A stretch of 64,000 nucleotides of DNA from contig NZ_JBAWKD010000003.1 in NCBI RefSeq assembly GCF_037095735.1, positions 62,001 to 126,000 of the forward strand, read 5' to 3'. Within the stretch, counting starts at the first letter, position 1. Each line of letters starts with the position of its first letter. The DNA comes from Frigidibacter sp037095735 (GTDB lineage Bacteria > Pseudomonadota > Alphaproteobacteria > Rhodobacterales > Rhodobacteraceae). The notes beneath the pieces are model-generated. The model had not been told where the DNA came from and made no database searches. It was given only the letters and a program-made list of their open reading frames with translations. Positions 37,023-45,934 of the stretch are shown here, one piece after another. The position numbers were made by a program, and so were the translations under genes.

Positions 37023-37088
37023 AGGGGGCGCTGCCCCCGTCGCGGCGGGGCCGCGACTCCCCCGGGATATTTGCGCCAATGCGAAAGC
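37023..37088 (+). repeat. Rhodobacteraceae intergenic repeat, copy c
   Basis: A GGGGGCGCTGCCCCC hairpin, a GC spacer, then TCCCCCGGGATATTTGCGCC and AATGCGAAAG. It is adjacent to copy d, forming a tandem pair between xthA and the CorC-like gene. Confidence 0.75.
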
Positions 37089-37093
37089 GGCAA

Positions 37094-37153
37094 GAGGGGG
37101 CTCTGCCCCCGCCCGTGCCGGGCTCCCCCGGAGTATTTGGGCCAAGCCGAAGC
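37094..37153 (+). repeat. Rhodobacteraceae intergenic repeat, copy d
   Basis: A GGGGGCTCTGCCCCC hairpin, then CTCCCCCGGAGTATTTGGGC and CAAGCCGAAG. Same orientation as copy c; it ends 2 bases before the stop of the CorC-like gene, on the opposite strand. Confidence 0.75.
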
Positions 37154-37155
37154 GG

Positions 37156-38424
37156 TCAGGGGGCGCGGGAGACCAGGAGCTTGTCGATGCGCATCGCGTC
37201 GAGGTCGATCACCTCGAAGCGCCAGCCCTCGGCGGTGATGCTTTCGCCAAGCGCCGGGATCCGGCCCATGCGGTCGAGCACGAAGCCCGCGACGGTGTCG
37301 TAATCGCCGTCGGGGCGCGGGAGGCCGGCGCGGTCGGCGAATTCGTCGATCGGCATCCAGCCCGCGACGAGCCACGAGCCATCCTCGCGCTCGGCCCAGG
37401 CGGGTTCGTCCTCTTCGCCGTCGCTGAAGACGCCGGCAATGGCTTCGAGCACGTCCATCGCGGTGATGATGCCCTCGAAGTGGCCGTATTCGTCGTAGAC
37501 CAGCGCCATGTGGCCGCGGCTGCCCTTCAGGCGCTCGATCACCGTGCCGGCGTCGGTCGCGTCGAGCACCACCGGGGCCTCGCGGATCAGCTCGCGCAGC
37601 GGGCCATCCTCGGGTCGCCAGCCGAGCAGCTCGCGCACGGCGATCACGCCGATGATCTCGTCCTCGCCGCCCTCGCGCACCGGCAGGCGGTTGCGCCGGG
37701 TGCTGCGCGCCTGCTCGAGCACGCCCTCGGGATCGGCGTCGAGGTCGAGAACCTCGACCTCGCGGCGCGGGGTCATCAGGGCGCGGGCGGTGCGGTCGGC
37801 CACCCGCATCACGCCCTGGATCATCTCGCGCTCGCCCTTGGCGAAGACGCCGGCGCTGTCGGCCTCGGCCAGCGTCATCTTCACCTCTTCATCGGTCATC
37901 TTCGCCTCGGACTCGCCATGCTGGCCCAGCAGGCGCAGCACGGTCCGGCCCGAGACGTCGAGGAACCAGACGATCGGCGTGGTCACAAGCGCGATGGTCC
38001 GCATCGCGGGGGCGACGCGGGCGGCGACGGATTCGGGGTTCTTCAGCGCGATCTGCTTCGGGACCAGTTCGCCCAGGATCAGCGAGAGATAGGTGATGAC
38101 CGCGACCACGGCGCCGACGCCGATCGTATTGGCGGCGGCATTCGACATCCCCCCGGCCTCGAGCGCATTGGCGAGCCGCGCGCCCAGCGTCGCGCCCGAG
38201 AAAGCGCCCGACAGCACGCCCACCAGCGTGATGCCGATCTGCACCGTCGAGAGGAACCGCCCCGGATTGTCGAGCAGCGCAAGCGCCACCGCCGCGCCGC
38301 TGCGGCCCTGGTCGGCCAGCACCTTGAGCCGCGCGGGACGCGACGAGACGATGGCAAGCTCGGACATGGCGAGCGCCCCGTTCGTGAGCGTCAGCAGGAT
38401 GACGATGGCAATCTCTAGATACAT
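37156..38424 (-). CDS. CorC/HlyC-type (CNNM) membrane protein
   Basis: A 422-residue protein of the hemolysin C/CorC (CNNM) class linked to Mg or Co efflux. The N-terminal DUF21 membrane domain is residues 1-190: MYLEIAIVILLTLTNGALAM, the helix around QIGITLVGVLSGAFSGA, and ITYLSLILGELVPKQIALKN with its Pro-Lys motif. A CBS pair lies at about 205-330 (RVADRTARALMTPRREVEVL, then GHMALVYDEYGHFEGIITAM). The C-terminal CorC_HlyC domain ends IDLDAMRIDKLLVSRAP. Despite the old name, haemolysis is not implied. Confidence 0.93.
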   Translation of the reverse strand: MYLEIAIVILLTLTNGALAMSELAIVSSRPARLKVLADQGRSGAAVALALLDNPGRFLSTVQIGITLVGVLSGAFSGATLGARLANALEAGGMSNAAANTIGVGAVVAVITYLSLILGELVPKQIALKNPESVAARVAPAMRTIALVTTPIVWFLDVSGRTVLRLLGQHGESEAKMTDEEVKMTLAEADSAGVFAKGEREMIQGVMRVADRTARALMTPRREVEVLDLDADPEGVLEQARSTRRNRLPVREGGEDEIIGVIAVRELLGWRPEDGPLRELIREAPVVLDATDAGTVIERLKGSRGHMALVYDEYGHFEGIITAMDVLEAIAGVFSDGEEDEPAWAEREDGSWLVAGWMPIDEFADRAGLPRPDGDYDTVAGFVLDRMGRIPALGESITAEGWRFEVIDLDAMRIDKLLVSRAP

Positions 38425-38551
38425 GGCCCGCCCTCCCAGGCGGAGGGGAGGGTCAGGTCAGGGGCAAGCGCAGCGCCACGAGCGCTGCGCGTTCGTCGTT
38501 CAGGCTCGGGCGGCGGCGCGTCTTCGGCCGTCTCGGGCGGGCAAGCGGTGG

Positions 38552-38896
38552 TCACAGCGAGAAGCTGGTCCCGCAGCCGCAGGAGGAGGTGGCGTTCGGA
38601 TTCTCGATCACGAAGCGCGCCCCGATCAGTTCCTCGGTGAAGTCGATCACCGCGTTCTGCAGGAAGGGCAGCGACACCGGGTCGACCAGCACCTTCTGCA
38701 CGCCCTCGGCGGTGGCGCCTTCCAGCACCAGGTCGTCCGCGGCGGGATCGTCGAGGCGGATGTCATACTGGAAGCCCGAGCAGCCGCCGCCCTCGACCGC
38801 GACGCGCAGGGCCTTGCCCTCGCCGGTGGCGGCGTTGATCTCGGCCAGCCGCGCGAAGGCGCGGGGTGTGACTTTCGGGGGCAGCGCGAGGTCCAT
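38552..38896 (-). CDS. erpA: A-type iron-sulfur cluster insertion protein
   Basis: A 114-residue A-type carrier (ErpA/IscA/SufA). The three cluster-binding Cys are present: GGGCSGFQYDI near residue 39 and the C-terminal SSCGCGTSFSL. It delivers iron-sulfur clusters to apoproteins. It is not in a suf or isc operon, and genes outside such operons are usually ErpA-like. It is divergent from the dGTPase with a 143-base gap. A GCGCAGCG/CGCTGCGC hairpin follows its stop (near 38467-38489) without a U-run. Confidence 0.92.
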   Translation of the reverse strand: MDLALPPKVTPRAFARLAEINAATGEGKALRVAVEGGGCSGFQYDIRLDDPAADDLVLEGATAEGVQKVLVDPVSLPFLQNAVIDFTEELIGARFVIENPNATSSCGCGTSFSL

Positions 38897-39039
38897 GGGG
38901 CAAAAGCCGTATCATTCCGGTGACAAACCCCATATAGGCTCGGCGCGAGTGGCCCGCAAGGACGCCGGTGAACCGGCGCGTTTACCCCCGGGCCTTGGGA
39001 CGAGCCTGCCGGAGTCCCCGGCGAACCTGTGGATCTGAC

Positions 39040-40254
39040 GTGCCGAACACGGCCCCCCCCTTCCTGGCGCCCTATGCCTGCCAGCCCGACCGCAGCCGCG
39101 GCCGGCTGCATGGCGAGCAGATGTCGACCTTCCGCTCGCCCTTCCAGCGCGATCGCGACCGGATCATCCATTCCTCGGCCTTCCGGCGGCTGAAGCACAA
39201 GACGCAGGTCTTCGTCGAGCACGAGGGCGACTATTACCGCACCCGCCTGACCCACACGATCGAGGTGGCGCAGGTCGCGCGCACCATTGCAGGCCATCTC
39301 GGGCTGAACACCGACCTGGCCGAGGCGGTGGCGCTGGCCCATGACCTTGGGCATCCGCCCTTCGGCCATACCGGCGAGGATGCGCTGGCCGAGCTGATGG
39401 CGCCCTACGGCGGCTTCGATCACAACGCGCAGGCGCTGCGGATCGTGACCCGGCTGGAAAAGCACTACGCGGGCTTCGACGGGCTGAACCTGACCTGGGA
39501 AACGCTCGAGGGCATGGCCAAGCACAACGGTCCCGTCACCGGGCCGCATGCCTCGGGCTCGCATTCGGTCAAGGAGGGCGAACCCCTGCCCTATGCGCTG
39601 GCCGATGTGAACGCGGCCTGGGACCTGGACCTGGGCAGCTTCGCCTCGGCCGAGGCGCAGGTGGCGGCGGTCGCGGATGACGTGGCCTACAATCACCACG
39701 ACCTGCATGACGGGCTGCGCGCCGGGCTGTTCACCGAGGCCGACCTGATGGAACTGCCGGTGACCGGTCCCTGCTTCGAAGAGGTCGACCGGCTCTGGCC
39801 CGGGCTCGATCCCGCGCGGCGGCGGCACGAGGCGCTGCGCCGGGTGTTCGGCGTGATGGTCGAGGACGTGATCGCCGTGGCGCAGAACCGGCTGGCCTCG
39901 GCGCGGCCCCAGTCGGTCGAGGAGATCCGGGCGATGGAGGGGACGATCATCCGCTTCTCGAAACCGCTCTACCAGAACCTGAAGGCGATCAAGAGCTTCC
40001 TCTTCGCCCGCATGTACCGCGCCCCCAGCGTCGTGGTCGAGCGCAAGCGGGTCACGGCGATGATCAACGACCTGTTCCCGCTGTTCCTCGACGATCCGCA
40101 CCTGCTGCCCGAGGACTGGCAGGCCGACATCCGCGAGGCCCGCGGCGACCGGACGCTGATCGCGCGGGTGGTGCTGGATTACGTGGCGGGCATGACCGAC
40201 CGCTTCGCGATCCAGGAGCACGAGCGCTTCTTCGGTGCCCGCCCGGCGGCCTGA
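39040..40254 (+). CDS. dgt: Deoxyguanosinetriphosphate triphosphohydrolase (dGTPase type 2)
   Basis: An HD-domain hydrolase of dNTPs, 404 residues. A GTG at 39040 is chosen because the next residues, PPFLAPYACQPDRSRGRLHG, contain the conserved alphaproteobacterial start; ATG 39121 would lose it. The HD residues are in TRLTHTIEVAQVARTIAGHL and AVALAHDLGHPPFGHTGEDA (about residues 75-120), with the later Asp in AVADDVAYNHHDLHDGLRAG. RSPFQRDRDRIIHSSAFRRL is a strong family signature. It may control dNTP pools or restrict phage, as dGTPases can; nothing here decides. Confidence 0.94.
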   Translation: MPNTAPPFLAPYACQPDRSRGRLHGEQMSTFRSPFQRDRDRIIHSSAFRRLKHKTQVFVEHEGDYYRTRLTHTIEVAQVARTIAGHLGLNTDLAEAVALAHDLGHPPFGHTGEDALAELMAPYGGFDHNAQALRIVTRLEKHYAGFDGLNLTWETLEGMAKHNGPVTGPHASGSHSVKEGEPLPYALADVNAAWDLDLGSFASAEAQVAAVADDVAYNHHDLHDGLRAGLFTEADLMELPVTGPCFEEVDRLWPGLDPARRRHEALRRVFGVMVEDVIAVAQNRLASARPQSVEEIRAMEGTIIRFSKPLYQNLKAIKSFLFARMYRAPSVVVERKRVTAMINDLFPLFLDDPHLLPEDWQADIREARGDRTLIARVVLDYVAGMTDRFAIQEHERFFGARPAA

Positions 40255-40464
40255 ACTTCGCTGCGCAGCGAAACGCAAGGCTTCGCTGCGCAGCAAGGGC
40301 GACCCGACAAGGACTTGCCGCAGGGCAGCATGACCGACCGCGCAGCGCGAGGCACCGCGCCCGTTTCCGCACCGCAGAAAATCACGTCTGCCTGAAACCT
40401 CGCGGCCTGCGCCGCGTTTGCCGGGATGCCGTGACGGATGCGGCGGGCAGGCGGGGAACGGCGG

Positions 40465-42411
40465 ATGATGGATCTTGGCGGCGCGGGCATCGGCCCGATC
40501 CTCGCCTTCGCGCTGGTGGGGGCGCTTGGCGTCGGCTCGCAATGGCTGGCCTGGCGGCTTCGGCTGCCGGGGATCGTGGTGATGCTGGTCGCGGGGCTGC
40601 TGATCGGCCCGGCGCTGGGACTGTTCGACCCGCAGCGCGACATCGGCGACCTGACCGAGCCGATGATCCAGCTTGCCGTCGCGGTGATCCTGTTCGAGGG
40701 CGGCCTGACGCTGGACCTGCGCCGGCTGGGCGATGCGAAGGACGGGGTGCGCCGGCTGGTGCTGATCGGTGCGCCGCTGGGCTGGCTTCTGTCGGCGCTC
40801 GCGCTGCATTACGGCGCGGGACTGGGCTGGGAGACCTCGGCCGTCTTCGGCGGCATCATGATCGTCACCGGCCCGACGGTGATCGCGCCGCTGCTGCGTC
40901 AGGCGAGGATCGCGCGGCGGCCGGCGAACCTGCTGCAGTGGGAGGCGATCGTCAACGACCCGATCGGCGCGCTGGCGGCGGTGCTGGCCTTCGAGATCGT
41001 CACCGCGCTTGCGACCGGCGAGACGCTAGCCATGGCGCTGGCCGCGATGGCCGCGGGCATCGTGGTGGCGGCGGTGGTGGGGCTTGGCGCGGGCTGGGGG
41101 CTGGTGCGGGCCTTCCGCAAGGGCTGGGTGCCGGAATACATGAAGGTGCCGGTGCTGTTCGTCACGCTGCTGGCGACCTTCGCGCTGTCGAACGAGGTGC
41201 TGCATGAAAGTGGCCTGCTGACCGTCACGCTGATGGGCTTCCTGATCGCCAACGCCGATCTGCCCAGCCATGACGAGATCCGCCGCTTCAAGGAACAGGC
41301 GACGCTGCTTCTGGTCTCGGGCGTGTTCATCCTGCTGGCGGCGGGGCTCGATGTGGGCGCGCTGGGCATGCTCGACTGGCGGGCGGCGGTCTTCGTGGCG
41401 CTGGTGGTGCTGCTGGCGCGCCCGCTGACGGTGATGACCGCGCTGGCCGGCAGCCGGGTGCCGCGGCGCGAGCGCTGGCTGCTGGCGCTGACCGGCCCGC
41501 GCGGCGTGGTGCTGGTGGCGGTGGCGGGGCTCTTCGGGCAGCGGCTGGTCGCGGCCGGGGTCGAGGACGGCGCGGTGCTGCCGCCCTTGGCCTTCGTGCT
41601 GGTGGTGGTGACGGTGGTGCTGCACGGCTTTGCGTTGAAGCCGCTGGCCCGCCGTCTGGGCCTGACCGGGGCCGAGGTTCCGGGCGTCATCGTCATCGGG
41701 GCCGGGCCCTTCGGGCGCGGGCTGGCCGAGACGCTGGGCAAGGCCGAGATGCCGGTGCTGATCGCTGATCCCGACCTCGGGCGGCTGGCCTCGGCGCGGC
41801 GCGCGGGCCTGCCGGCCTTCTACGGCGACATCCTGTCCGAGGCGGCCGAGGACCGGGTGGAACTGCTGAACTTCGAAAGCATCGTCGCGGTGACCGGGAA
41901 CGACGCCTACAACAGCCTTGTCGCCGCCGGGCTCGGCCCCGAGTTCGGCCGCGAGAAGGTCTGGCAGGTGGCCGGCGCCCGTGACGGCTCGGCCCGCCAT
42001 GCCCGCCCGGCCCAGCTGAGCGGTCTCGGCTTTGCCGGGGGGCGGACGCTCGAGGAACTCGAGGCGCTGCTGGACGAGGGCGCCCGCTTCCGCCTGACCC
42101 GCCTGACCGAGGCCTATGGGCTGGAGGACTGGCATGCGAAGCGGCCGAACGCCCTGCCGCTGGCGGTGATCGACGCCCGCGGCCGGTTCTCGATGGTGGC
42201 CGAGCCCGAGAAGCTCGAGGCAGGCCCCGGCGACCGGATCCTGTCGCTGCTGCCCCCCGGTGCCGAAGAGGACCGGCCCGAGGCCGAGACCAGCGCGCTG
42301 CGCCACGACGCCGAGCGTGTTTCGGCCCGGGCCGAGGCGGACCGCGCCGCGGACCGCCGGGCCGATTGCGTGGACGAGGCCCTGCCGGACGGTCTGAAGC
42401 CAGAGGGCTGA
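40465..42411 (+). CDS. CPA1-type Na+/H+ antiporter with C-terminal nucleotide-binding domain
   Basis: A 648-residue inner-membrane antiporter. Residues 1-400 hold about 12 spans: VILFEGGLTLDLRRLGDAKD, FGGIMIVTGPTVIAPLLRQA and the ion-site WEAIVNDPIGALAAVLAF with its Asn-Asp pair. A Rossmann (TrkA-N/RCK-like) domain follows from about residue 405 (VIVIGAGPFGRGLAETLG), suggesting nucleotide gating. The C-terminus is acidic and disordered. The start is taken as ATG 40465 (second ATG 40468). The 210-base gap upstream contains repeated TTCGCTGCGCAGC palindromes. Confidence 0.9.
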   Translation: MMDLGGAGIGPILAFALVGALGVGSQWLAWRLRLPGIVVMLVAGLLIGPALGLFDPQRDIGDLTEPMIQLAVAVILFEGGLTLDLRRLGDAKDGVRRLVLIGAPLGWLLSALALHYGAGLGWETSAVFGGIMIVTGPTVIAPLLRQARIARRPANLLQWEAIVNDPIGALAAVLAFEIVTALATGETLAMALAAMAAGIVVAAVVGLGAGWGLVRAFRKGWVPEYMKVPVLFVTLLATFALSNEVLHESGLLTVTLMGFLIANADLPSHDEIRRFKEQATLLLVSGVFILLAAGLDVGALGMLDWRAAVFVALVVLLARPLTVMTALAGSRVPRRERWLLALTGPRGVVLVAVAGLFGQRLVAAGVEDGAVLPPLAFVLVVVTVVLHGFALKPLARRLGLTGAEVPGVIVIGAGPFGRGLAETLGKAEMPVLIADPDLGRLASARRAGLPAFYGDILSEAAEDRVELLNFESIVAVTGNDAYNSLVAAGLGPEFGREKVWQVAGARDGSARHARPAQLSGLGFAGGRTLEELEALLDEGARFRLTRLTEAYGLEDWHAKRPNALPLAVIDARGRFSMVAEPEKLEAGPGDRILSLLPPGAEEDRPEAETSALRHDAERVSARAEADRAADRRADCVDEALPDGLKPEG

Positions 42412-42473
42412 CGTCAGAGAGCTGAAGCCAGAAGGCCTGACCACGAAGGGCCGAGCCCGCCCGGGGGCCGGAC

Positions 42474-43346
42474 TCAGCCCGCCGCGCGCAGCCGCGCGAA
42501 CAGCGCCGAGGTGTCCCAGCGCCCGCCGCCCATCTTCTGGACGTCCTTGTAGAACTGGTCGACCAGCGCGGTCACCGGCAGCGAGGCCCCGACCTCGTCG
42601 GCGGTCGCAAGGCAGATCCCGAGATCCTTGCGCATCCAGTCGACCGCGAAGCCGTGGTCGAACTTGCCCGCGGCCATGGTCTTGTGGCGGTTCACCATCT
42701 GCCAGCTGCCGGCGGCGCCCTGGCTGATCACCTCGACCACCGCCTCGATGTCGAGCCCGGCCTTTTCGGCAAGGTGCAGCGATTCCGACAGGCCCTGCAC
42801 CAGTCCCGCGATGGCGATCTGGTTGCACATCTTGGTCATCTGCCCCTGACCGCTGTCGCCCATCCGGCGGCAGATCTTCGCATAGGCGGCGATGACCGGC
42901 TCGGCCCGGGCATAGTCGTCCTCGGCCCCGCCGCACATGATCGACAGCGCGCCGTTCTCGGCCCCCGCCTGCCCGCCCGAGACCGGCGCATCGACGAAGC
43001 CGAGCCCGAGGCTCGCCGCGGTGTCCGCCAGCTCGCACGTCACCATGGCCGAGACCGTGGTGTGGTCGACGAAGAGCGCGCCCTTGCCCATCCCTGCGAA
43101 GGCCCCGTCCTCGCCCAGGCAGACCGACCTCAAATCATCGTCATTGCCGACGCAGGCCAGCACGATGTCCGCGCCCGCCGCGGCCTTCGCCGGCGTCGGG
43201 GCGAAGGCGCCGCCGTGCTTCGCGACCCAGGCCTCAGCCTTGGCGGGCGAACGGTTGTAGACCGTGACCTCGTGCCCCGCCGCCTGAAGGTGCCCGGCCA
43301 TCGGAAAGCCCATCACGCCCAGGCCCAGAAATGCCAGCTTTGCCAT
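42474..43346 (-). CDS. NAD(P)-dependent 3-hydroxyisobutyrate dehydrogenase-family enzyme
   Basis: A 290-residue beta-hydroxyacid dehydrogenase. The Rossmann start is LAFLGLGVMGFPMAGHLQAA, the substrate motif DAPVSGGQAGAENGALSIMC (near residue 118), and the catalytic Lys is in GQMTKMCNQIAIAGLVQGL (near residue 170). The family includes 3-hydroxyisobutyrate, tartronate-semialdehyde and succinic-semialdehyde reductases; the substrate cannot be chosen by eye. It is divergent from the penicillin acylase gene. Confidence 0.9.
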   Translation of the reverse strand: MAKLAFLGLGVMGFPMAGHLQAAGHEVTVYNRSPAKAEAWVAKHGGAFAPTPAKAAAGADIVLACVGNDDDLRSVCLGEDGAFAGMGKGALFVDHTTVSAMVTCELADTAASLGLGFVDAPVSGGQAGAENGALSIMCGGAEDDYARAEPVIAAYAKICRRMGDSGQGQMTKMCNQIAIAGLVQGLSESLHLAEKAGLDIEAVVEVISQGAAGSWQMVNRHKTMAAGKFDHGFAVDWMRKDLGICLATADEVGASLPVTALVDQFYKDVQKMGGGRWDTSALFARLRAAG

Positions 43347-43468
43347 CGTGTTTCCTCTTTCGATTGCGGACCGGGGCGTTTGCGCTTAATCACCCGCCCC
43401 ATGCCCGGCCTTCATCCGCGGCGATACGACCCCGCAACGCTCCCGCCGTCAACCTTGCGATCCTGCCG

Positions 43469-45934
43469 ATGCTGACTGTCTTCCGCTGGCTCCTGAGGAT
43501 TGTGAGCGGGCTCATCCTGCTCACCGTCCTGGGCGCCCTGCTCGTCTACTACTTCGCCGCCGGCTCGCTGCCGGATTATGACGAGCACCCGCAGGTCGCC
43601 GGGATCTCGGCGCCGGTCGAGATCGTGCGCGATACCGGCGACGTGCCGCATATCTTCGGCAAGACCGATGCCGACGTGTTCTTCGCGCTGGGCTATTCCC
43701 ATGCGCAGGACCGGCTGTGGCAGATGACGCTTCTGCGCCGCACCGCGCAGGGGCGCCTGTCCGAGATCTTTGGCCCGCGCACGCTGCGCACGGACGAGCT
43801 GATGCGCCGGCTTGACCTTTACGGGCTGGCGACCCGCGCGGTGGCCGCGCAGGACGACAAGACCCGCGAGGCGCTGGACGCCTATTCCCGCGGCGTCAAC
43901 GCCTGGATCGGCGAAGTGAACGAAGAGGCCCGCGGCCGCGGCGCGCCCGAGTTCTTCGTCTTCCCGCCCGAGATCGCCACCTGGCAGCCGGCGGACAGCC
44001 TCGCGATCCTCAAGCTGATGGGGGTGCAGCTGTCCTCGGCGCTGCAATCCGAGGTGATGCGCGCGCGCCTGTCGCTGCTGGATCAGGACTGGCCCCGCGA
44101 CCTGATGCCCGCCGCCCCCGGACAGGGCACCATCGCGCTGCCCGACTACGCGCAGGCGGTGCCCGGCGTGCCAGCCTCGACCGCGCCGCTGCGCAAGGCC
44201 GATGCGGGCGAGATGTCGCCGGTGGGTCCGCGCGACATGGCTGGCGCCTCGAACGCCTGGGCGGCGGCGCCCGACCGCTCGGCCGCCGGCGGCTCGCTGC
44301 TGGCGAACGATCCGCACCTTGGCTTCACCGCGCCCTCGATCTGGTATCTGGCGCGGCTGGAGCTGCAGTCGGGCGGCGTGATCGGCGCGACCCTGCCGGG
44401 GGTGCCGGCGGTGATCCTCGGGCGGAACGCGGGCCTGGGCTGGGGGCTGACCACGGCCTATGCCGACGATCAGGACCTGATGATCGAGGAACTGAACCCG
44501 GCCGAGCCCACCGAATACCGCACGCCCGAGGGCTGGAAGGCCTTCGAAAGCCGCCGCTCGATCGTGCAGGTCAAGGATCAGGCGCCGGTCACCCTGACGC
44601 TGCGCTGGACCGACAACGGCCCGGTGCTGCCCGGCAGCCATTTCGACATCGGCTCGGTCACGCCCGCGGGCCATGTCGCCGCGCTGAGCTGGACGCTGCT
44701 GGCCGAGGGCGACACCTCGATGACCGCCGCGATCCGGCTGATGGAGGCGCATGACGTCGAGGAGGGCATCGCCGCGGGCGAGCTGTTCGTGGCCCCCGCG
44801 CAGAACCTGACGCTGGCCGATCAGAAGGGCATCGCCATGGTGACGATCGGCCGCCTGCCCGCACGGAGCCCGAACCACGACACCCGCGGCATGATGCCCG
44901 CGATGGGCTGGAAGGCCGAGAACCGCTGGACCGGCACCCTGCCCTATGACCAGAACCCGCGGGTGGTGAACCCCGAAGGCGGCATCCTCGGCAACACCAA
45001 CAACAAGACCGTCGACCGGCCGTTCCCGAACCATGTCTCGTTCGACTGGGGCGACACCCAGCGCATCCAGCGCTGGACCCGGCTGATGCAGGAGCGCGAG
45101 GTGCATTCGCGCGAAAGCTTCATCGCGGCGCAGCTCGACACCACCTCGCCCGCGGCGCGGACCCTGCTGCCGCTGGTCGGCGCGAATCTGTGGTACACCG
45201 GCGAGGCCGCGCCTGCCGGCACGCCCGAGGCCCGACGCCAGCGCGCGCTGTCGCTGTTGGCCGACTGGAACGGCGAGATGAGCGAGCATCAGCCCGAGCC
45301 GCTGATCTATGCCGCCTGGATGCGGGCGCTGCAGGACCGGCTGATCCGCGACGAGTTGGGGCCGCTGGCCGACAGCTTCACCCATCTCGAGCCGCTGTTC
45401 ATCGAACGGGTGTTCCGAAACATCGACGGCGCCGGCCACTGGTGCGACGTGCTCCAAAGTGCCCCGACCGAGACCTGCACCGACATCGCCCGCATGGCGC
45501 TGGACGATGCGCTGGTCTGGCTGTCGGATCGCTATGGGCCCAACGTGGAAAGCTGGCGCTGGGGCGATGCGCACCAGGCGGCGCAGGATCACCCGGTCTT
45601 CGGCGAGGTGCCGGTGCTGAAGTGGTTCGTGAACATCCGCCAGTCGACCTCGGGCGGCGACTTCACGCTGAACCGCGGCCTGACCAGGGGCGAGGGGCCG
45701 GACCCGTTCCTGAACGTGCACGGCGCGGGCTATCGCGGGATCTACAATTTCGCCGACCCCGACAGCTCGGTCTTCATCATCTCGACCGGCCAGTCGGGCC
45801 ACCCGCTGTCGCGCCATTACGACGACCTGTCGGAGCTGTGGCGGCAGGGCGAATACCTGCCGATGTCGCTCGACCCGGCGCTGGCGCGGGCGGCGGCGAC
45901 CGGCGTGACGGTGCTGGAGCCCGAGGCGCCATGA
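43469..45934 (+). CDS. Penicillin acylase-family N-terminal nucleophile hydrolase
   Basis: An 821-residue periplasmic Ntn-hydrolase precursor. The signal or anchor is MLTVFRWLLRIVSGLILLTV and on. The alpha chain contains the PHIFGKTDADVFFALGYSHA motif. Autocleavage should occur before Ser261 in DMAGASNAWAA, which becomes the N-terminal nucleophile of the beta chain; LLANDPHLGFTAPSIWYLAR follows as usual. Family members cleave penicillins, acyl-homoserine lactones or other amides; the substrate is open, and AHL acylase is a fair alternative. The start at ATG 43469 is chosen over the frame to 43331. Its stop overlaps the kamA start (ATGA). Confidence 0.92.
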   Translation: MLTVFRWLLRIVSGLILLTVLGALLVYYFAAGSLPDYDEHPQVAGISAPVEIVRDTGDVPHIFGKTDADVFFALGYSHAQDRLWQMTLLRRTAQGRLSEIFGPRTLRTDELMRRLDLYGLATRAVAAQDDKTREALDAYSRGVNAWIGEVNEEARGRGAPEFFVFPPEIATWQPADSLAILKLMGVQLSSALQSEVMRARLSLLDQDWPRDLMPAAPGQGTIALPDYAQAVPGVPASTAPLRKADAGEMSPVGPRDMAGASNAWAAAPDRSAAGGSLLANDPHLGFTAPSIWYLARLELQSGGVIGATLPGVPAVILGRNAGLGWGLTTAYADDQDLMIEELNPAEPTEYRTPEGWKAFESRRSIVQVKDQAPVTLTLRWTDNGPVLPGSHFDIGSVTPAGHVAALSWTLLAEGDTSMTAAIRLMEAHDVEEGIAAGELFVAPAQNLTLADQKGIAMVTIGRLPARSPNHDTRGMMPAMGWKAENRWTGTLPYDQNPRVVNPEGGILGNTNNKTVDRPFPNHVSFDWGDTQRIQRWTRLMQEREVHSRESFIAAQLDTTSPAARTLLPLVGANLWYTGEAAPAGTPEARRQRALSLLADWNGEMSEHQPEPLIYAAWMRALQDRLIRDELGPLADSFTHLEPLFIERVFRNIDGAGHWCDVLQSAPTETCTDIARMALDDALVWLSDRYGPNVESWRWGDAHQAAQDHPVFGEVPVLKWFVNIRQSTSGGDFTLNRGLTRGEGPDPFLNVHGAGYRGIYNFADPDSSVFIISTGQSGHPLSRHYDDLSELWRQGEYLPMSLDPALARAAATGVTVLEPEAP

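Noticed and set aside
40256..40295. Palindromes TTCGCTGCGCAGCGAA and CTTCGCTGCGCAGCAAG as a mobile element
   Set aside because: Short GC palindromes with no transposase or target duplication; similar bits occur near 32260 and 38467. Possibly only local hairpins after dgt.
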